Positions 61,038 to 64,000 of a stretch of DNA of 64,000 nt are shown here, in pieces. Below the pieces are notes generated by a model that did not search any database, had not been told where the DNA came from, and saw nothing but the letters and a program-made list of their open reading frames with translations. Source of the stretch: Oscillospiraceae bacterium (GTDB lineage: Bacteria > Bacillota > Clostridia > Oscillospirales > Acutalibacteraceae). The position numbers were made by a program, and so were the translations under genes. Numbering within the stretch: position 1 is the first letter of the stretch; every line of letters starts with the position of its first letter. Location: NCBI GenBank assembly GCA_031280825.1, contig JAITGE010000039.1, positions 1 through 64,000 of the forward strand, written 5' to 3'.

Positions 61038-61436
61038 CTAGCGCTTGCTGAACTGCGGCGCGCGGCGGGCAGCCTTTAAGCCGTACTTTTTGCGTTCCTT
61101 CATGCGCGGGTCGCGCGTCAGGAAGCCAGCGCTCTTGAGCGCCGTACGCAGTTCCGGATCATACAGCAGCAGCGCGCGGGCAACCCCGTGCCGAATCGCG
61201 CCTGCCTGCCCGGATACGCCGCCGCCGCCTACGCGGCAAACAATATCCACCTTGCTTTCGGTTTCCGTCAGCGCTAGAGGCTGGCGGACGAGCAGCTTGA
61301 GGGTTTCCAGCCCAAAATAATCATCGATCGTGCGGTCGTTGATCGTGATGTTGCCTTCGCCGTGGTACACGCGCACGCGGGCGACGGATTTTTTGCGGCG
61401 ACCGGTGCCATAAAAGAACGGTACGGTATCGTACAT
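61038..61436 (-). CDS. rpsI: 30S ribosomal protein S9
   Basis: 132 residues. [20 protein letters not shown] at the start, [20 protein letters not shown] in the middle and the basic [18 protein letters not shown] tail that reaches the P-site tRNA. It follows rplM by 18 bases and precedes rpmH by 30. Confidence 0.97.
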   Translation of the reverse strand: MYDTVPFFYGTGRRKKSVARVRVYHGEGNITINDRTIDDYFGLETLKLLVRQPLALTETESKVDIVCRVGGGGVSGQAGAIRHGVARALLLYDPELRTALKSAGFLTRDPRMKERKKYGLKAARRAPQFSKR

Positions 61437-61454
61437 ACTTTAATTACTCCCTTC

Positions 61455-61883
61455 TCAAAGTGCCCATGCTTCGGGCTTTTGCGCCTGCTGCTTGTGCTCG
61501 CTGCCGGCGTAAACGTGCAAACGGGTCAACGACTTTCGCCCGAGCGTAGTGGCGGGCAGCATCCCCTTGATGGCTTTTTCGACCGCGAACTCGGGGCGCG
61601 TGAGCATCAGCTTTTTGTAGCTGACAGTCTTTAGGTGACCAATATAGCCGGTGTGGTGCTGGTATTTTTTTTGCTCCAGCTTTTTGCCGGTCAGCAATGT
61701 TTTCGCGGCATTGATGATGATCACAAAGTCGCCGCAATCGGCGTGGGGGGCAAACAGGGGCTTGTGCTTACCGCGCAAAAGCGTGGCGGCCTGCGCCGCA
61801 ACGCGCCCCATAGGCTGCCCGGCGGCGTCGAGGACATACCACGTGCGGGTGATGTCACTCGGCTTTGGCATAAAGGTGGACAT
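61455..61883 (-). CDS. rplM: 50S ribosomal protein L13
   Basis: 142 residues. [20 protein letters not shown] starts it and the family motif [21 protein letters not shown] lies near the end. First gene of the ten-gene operon, with GGAGGT before the ATG and a consensus promoter upstream. Confidence 0.97.
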   Translation of the reverse strand: MSTFMPKPSDITRTWYVLDAAGQPMGRVAAQAATLLRGKHKPLFAPHADCGDFVIIINAAKTLLTGKKLEQKKYQHHTGYIGHLKTVSYKKLMLTRPEFAVEKAIKGMLPATTLGRKSLTRLHVYAGSEHKQQAQKPEAWAL

Positions 61884-61927
61884 TCCGAATTACCTCCGCT
61901 TGTATTCATTTTAATTTATGCTCGGGT

Positions 61928-61956
61928 ATCATACCACATCGCGCAAAAATTGTCAA
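61928..61956 (-). promoter_or_regulatory. Promoter of the rplM–rpsI–…–recN operon
   Basis: Minus-strand TTGACA (61951–61956), 17 bases ending TGG (extended -10), TATGAT (61928–61933). Confidence 0.9.
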
Positions 61957-61963
61957 GCGATCT

Positions 61964-61993
61964 GATTGCGTTTTGCGATTTGCAAACGCAATC
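61964..61993. repeat. Perfect 10-bp inverted repeat between trpB and rplM
   Basis: GATTGCGTTT (61964–61973) and AAACGCAATC (61984–61993) around a ten-base loop. It lies eight bases upstream of the rplM -35 and after the trpB stop. Neither side has a convincing T-run, so it may be an operator or a weak terminator. Confidence 0.6.
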
Positions 61994-62069
61994 ACTCTTG
62001 TATGCTCTTTTTTGCGCGAAAATGCTCTTTTTTTCTTCTGCGCGAATTTTTCTTGACCGGCGCACAGGC

Positions 62070-63428
62070 TTACCCTTGCGGGAAGCTTGCCTGCAGCTCG
62101 GCGTCTGTGGGGATTTGGTCGGTCATTGTGCCGTTCAAATATTGCTCATAGGCGCCCATATCAAAGTAGCCTGTGCCGGTCAGGCCGAAAAGGATTGTCT
62201 TGGCTTCGCCGCTCTCTTTACATTTCAGGGCTTCATCCACGGCGGCGCGGATGGCGTGGGAGGATTCCGGCGCGGGCAAAATCCCTTCGGCGCGGCTAAA
62301 GAGCGCTGCGGCTCTAAATACGTTGGTTTGTTCAAACGCAACAGCTTCCAGCCGACCGTCGTCATAGAGCTTGCTGAGGATTGGCGACATGCCGTGGTAG
62401 CGCAGCCCGCCCGCATGGTTTGCGCCGGGGATGAACCCGCTGCCGAGGGTATACATCTTCGCAAGGGGCGTGACCTTGGCGGTGTCGCAAAAATCGTAGG
62501 CATAAACACCGCGCGTGAGCGACGGGCAGGATGCAGGCTCGGCGGCAATGATGCGTGGATTCGCCTTGCCTGTGAGTTTATCCTGCATAAAGGGCGCGAT
62601 CAGCCCGCCCAGGTTTGACCCGCCGCCCGCGCAGCCAATGATAATATCGGGGTATGCGTCCGCCAGTTCCATGGCGGCTTTGGCCTCCAAGCCGATCACG
62701 CTTTGGTGCAGCAGCACTTGGTTGAGCACGGAACCAAGCACATAGCGATGCCCTTCGGTGGTGACGGCTTTTTCCACCGCTTCCGAAATCGCGCAGCCCA
62801 GCGAGCCTGTTGTTTCGGGATTTTGCTCTAAAATGCCGCGCCCCGCGTTTGTGGTGCTGCTTGGGCTGGCGATGATCTGTGCGCCAAAGGTCTGGATGAT
62901 GCTGCGGCGGTAGGGCTTTTGGTTGTAGCTGCCTTTAACCATATAGACGGTCAGCGGGATTTTGAAATGTGCGCACGCCATGGCGAGCGCCGTACCCCAC
63001 TGCCCCGCGCCGGTTTCTGTCGTTAAGCCCGCCAAGCCTTCCGCTTTTGCGTAATACGCCTGCGCGATGGCGGAGTTGAGCTTGTGGCTGCCGGAGGTAT
63101 TGTTGCCCTCAAACTTAAAGAAGATTTTCGCGGGCGTGTCCAGCTCCCGCTCCAAACGGTAGGCGCGGTGGAGCGGTGAGGGGCGGAAGGTTTTGTAATA
63201 TGCCAAAATCTCTTCAGGGATATCAAAATAGCGGGTTTGCACATCCATTTCTTGCCGGGCAAGCTCTTTGCAGAAGATGGGATACAGTTCTTCTTGCTTG
63301 AGGGCTTCCCCTGTGCCGGGGTTGAGCAGCGGCGCAGGCTGCTCCGGCATGTCTGCGCGGAGGTTATACCATTGTGCGGGAACCTTTTCTTCGGGCAGCA
63401 GGATGCGGTTCGGGATGCTGGCTTTCAT
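62070..63428 (-). CDS. Tryptophan synthase beta chain, TrpB2 type
   Basis: 452 residues, the longer TrpB2 branch: RPSPLHRAYRLERELDTPAK, the PLP Lys in NNTSGSHKLNSAIAQAYY, ETGAGQWGTALAMACA, GCAGGGSNLGGLIAPF and TGTGYFDMGAYE. It condenses indole with serine to tryptophan, usually without a TrpA partner. The ATG at 63428 has GGAAG upstream. It stands alone under a Trp-specifier T-box. Confidence 0.94.
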   Translation of the reverse strand: MKASIPNRILLPEEKVPAQWYNLRADMPEQPAPLLNPGTGEALKQEELYPIFCKELARQEMDVQTRYFDIPEEILAYYKTFRPSPLHRAYRLERELDTPAKIFFKFEGNNTSGSHKLNSAIAQAYYAKAEGLAGLTTETGAGQWGTALAMACAHFKIPLTVYMVKGSYNQKPYRRSIIQTFGAQIIASPSSTTNAGRGILEQNPETTGSLGCAISEAVEKAVTTEGHRYVLGSVLNQVLLHQSVIGLEAKAAMELADAYPDIIIGCAGGGSNLGGLIAPFMQDKLTGKANPRIIAAEPASCPSLTRGVYAYDFCDTAKVTPLAKMYTLGSGFIPGANHAGGLRYHGMSPILSKLYDDGRLEAVAFEQTNVFRAAALFSRAEGILPAPESSHAIRAAVDEALKCKESGEAKTILFGLTGTGYFDMGAYEQYLNGTMTDQIPTDAELQASFPQG

Positions 63429-63444
63429 AGCGTTGCTTCCTTTC

Positions 63445-63676
63445 GGTGTAAAATATAAAATCCCAATGCAAAGCCAGACAAGGCTCTGCATTGGGACAGG
63501 ATGTCGATTCCTGCGGTGCCACCCAATTTGCCGACGCCGCGCTGTCGCGCCAGCCGACCGCTTCATTGTATTGGTCGCCCTCCCGGCTCCATTCCGCGCT
63601 TCCTAGCGACCGCAATCCCAGCAGCTGCGGCTCTCTGTTCGCCGGATTTGCACATACTACTTCCGTTCATCAGGCA
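63445..63676 (-). promoter_or_regulatory. T-box riboswitch, Trp specifier
   Basis: The minus-strand leader between promoter and trpB contains the T-box core GGGTGGCACCGCAGG (63510–63525), which pairs with uncharged tRNA acceptor ends, and a stem I region with AGTAGTA. The candidate specifier is TGG (63589–63591) in GGAATGGAGC, which fits tRNA-Trp and the gene product. A terminator follows (63450–63496). Uncharged tRNA-Trp should favour antitermination. Confidence 0.9.
63450..63496 (-). terminator. T-box-controlled terminator before trpB
   Basis: TCCCAATGCAGAGCC-type arm (63482–63496) pairs with its complement (63461–63475), one mismatch, then a minus-strand TTTTATATTTT. It is the competing structure of the T-box. 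Confidence 0.9.
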
Positions 63677-64000
63677 ACAAAAATTATACCGGATCGCGGC
63701 TTGCATGTCAAGAATAGTGACGATATTTCACGAATCCAGCCGCAGCTTGGCGACCGCTGTCTGCTCCGGGCAGCGTATTCGGCGAAGCCTGCCATCGATA
63801 GAACGGGCGAGCGCAGCCGACCCGGCTCGCCAAGCATACGGCGGCTTGCGCAGCTGACAATCGCACGCCGGAGCTGCGCGGCGCTGAAATCCGGCGCTGC
63901 AGCGCACAGCTCCGCTGCAGCGGCGCTGGCGAAGGCTGCCGCCATGGAGGTTCCGCTCATGCTGCGGTAGCTGTTGTTCGGTGCGGTGCTCATGATTTGC
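63670..64000 (-). CDS. Subtilisin-like serine protease (partial, 5' end outside window)
   Basis: The last 109 or so residues of a subtilase (S8). MSTAPNNSYRSMSGTSMAAA holds the catalytic Ser in G-T-S-M-A, followed by ELCAAAPDFSAAQLRRAI. The catalytic Asp and His lie outside the window, as does any signal peptide. The tail after GTSMA is short, with a Cys-containing C-terminus. Its last codons overlap the trpB promoter. Confidence 0.85.
   Translation of the reverse strand, partial: QIMSTAPNNSYRSMSGTSMAAAFASAAAAELCAAAPDFSAAQLRRAIVSCASRRMLGEPGRLRSPVLSMAGFAEYAARSRQRSPSCGWIREISSLFLTCKPRSGIIFVA
63683..63711 (-). promoter_or_regulatory. Promoter of the T-box–trpB transcript
   Basis: Minus-strand TTGACA (63706–63711), 17 bases, TATAAT (63683–63688): a perfect consensus. 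It overlaps the 3' end of the upstream protease gene. Confidence 0.9.

Noticed and set aside
1..64000. CRISPR arrays, prophage, insertion sequences or integrative elements
   Set aside because: No regular repeat–spacer pattern, transposase, integrase or phage structural gene was found on either strand.

Overview
The window looks like chromosome from a GC-rich Gram-positive bacterium of the Clostridia (Firmicutes/Bacillota). Evidence for this is the SepF and DivIVA division genes, an hrcA-led heat-shock operon with a CIRCE operator, a T-box leader, a miaB–ymcA(ricA)–mutS–mutL–miaA run, a Gram-positive-like LexA half-conserved site before recA, and classical TTGACA/TATAAT promoters with 17-base spacers. 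No phage genes, insertion sequences, CRISPR arrays or rRNA were seen. Genus cannot be fixed from the sequence alone.

Layout. 1–575: a small minus-strand tRNA cluster (Thr-CGU, a broken Thr-like copy, Lys-CUU). 576–2046: a flavodoxin-like protein and an alpha/beta hydrolase. 2536–3786: glyA, alone on the plus strand. 3859–15968: a dense minus-strand series reading ilvE, a zinc-ribbon membrane protein, a MIF-like tautomerase, a type-2-like ileS, DUF1858, trmK, nif3, a GDPD-like protein, rqcH, an Lrp-type regulator and a xylose-isomerase homologue that has lost its catalytic residues. 16080–28867: another minus-strand series, miaB, ymcA, mutS, mutL, miaA, a HlyD-like adaptor, yggS, sepF, divIVA, lspA, rluD, starting at a promoter near 28.9 kb. 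Divergent from it, 29115–32026 holds recA–recX–rimO.

32023–38104: a cobalamin adenosyltransferase, argF, NAD(P)H-hydrate dehydratase, a lipoprotein, a secreted lipase-like protein and an ArsB/NhaD-type transporter. 38274–43190: split transketolase, a 47-residue small protein, a large membrane-anchored protein of unknown function, a DivIVA-like coiled-coil protein and an orphan fumarase beta-type subunit. 43226–49890: heat-shock operon CIRCE–hrcA–(unknown membrane protein)–grpE–dnaK–dnaJ–glycosyltransferase.

50028–55004: the most interesting system, a tightly packed five-gene operon of D-amino-acid aminotransferase, a DUF4392 (D-glutamate-cyclase-like) protein, 5-oxoprolinase subunits PxpB and PxpC, and alanine racemase. 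It suggests a route linking D-Ala and D-Glu to 5-oxoproline and glutamate. 55044–61883: a ten-gene minus-strand operon rplM–rpsI–rpmH–rnpA–yidD–yidC–khpB(jag)–nadK–argR–recN, with no dnaA beside rpmH. 62070–63711: a TrpB2-type tryptophan synthase beta chain under a Trp-specifier T-box. The window ends inside a subtilisin-like protease.
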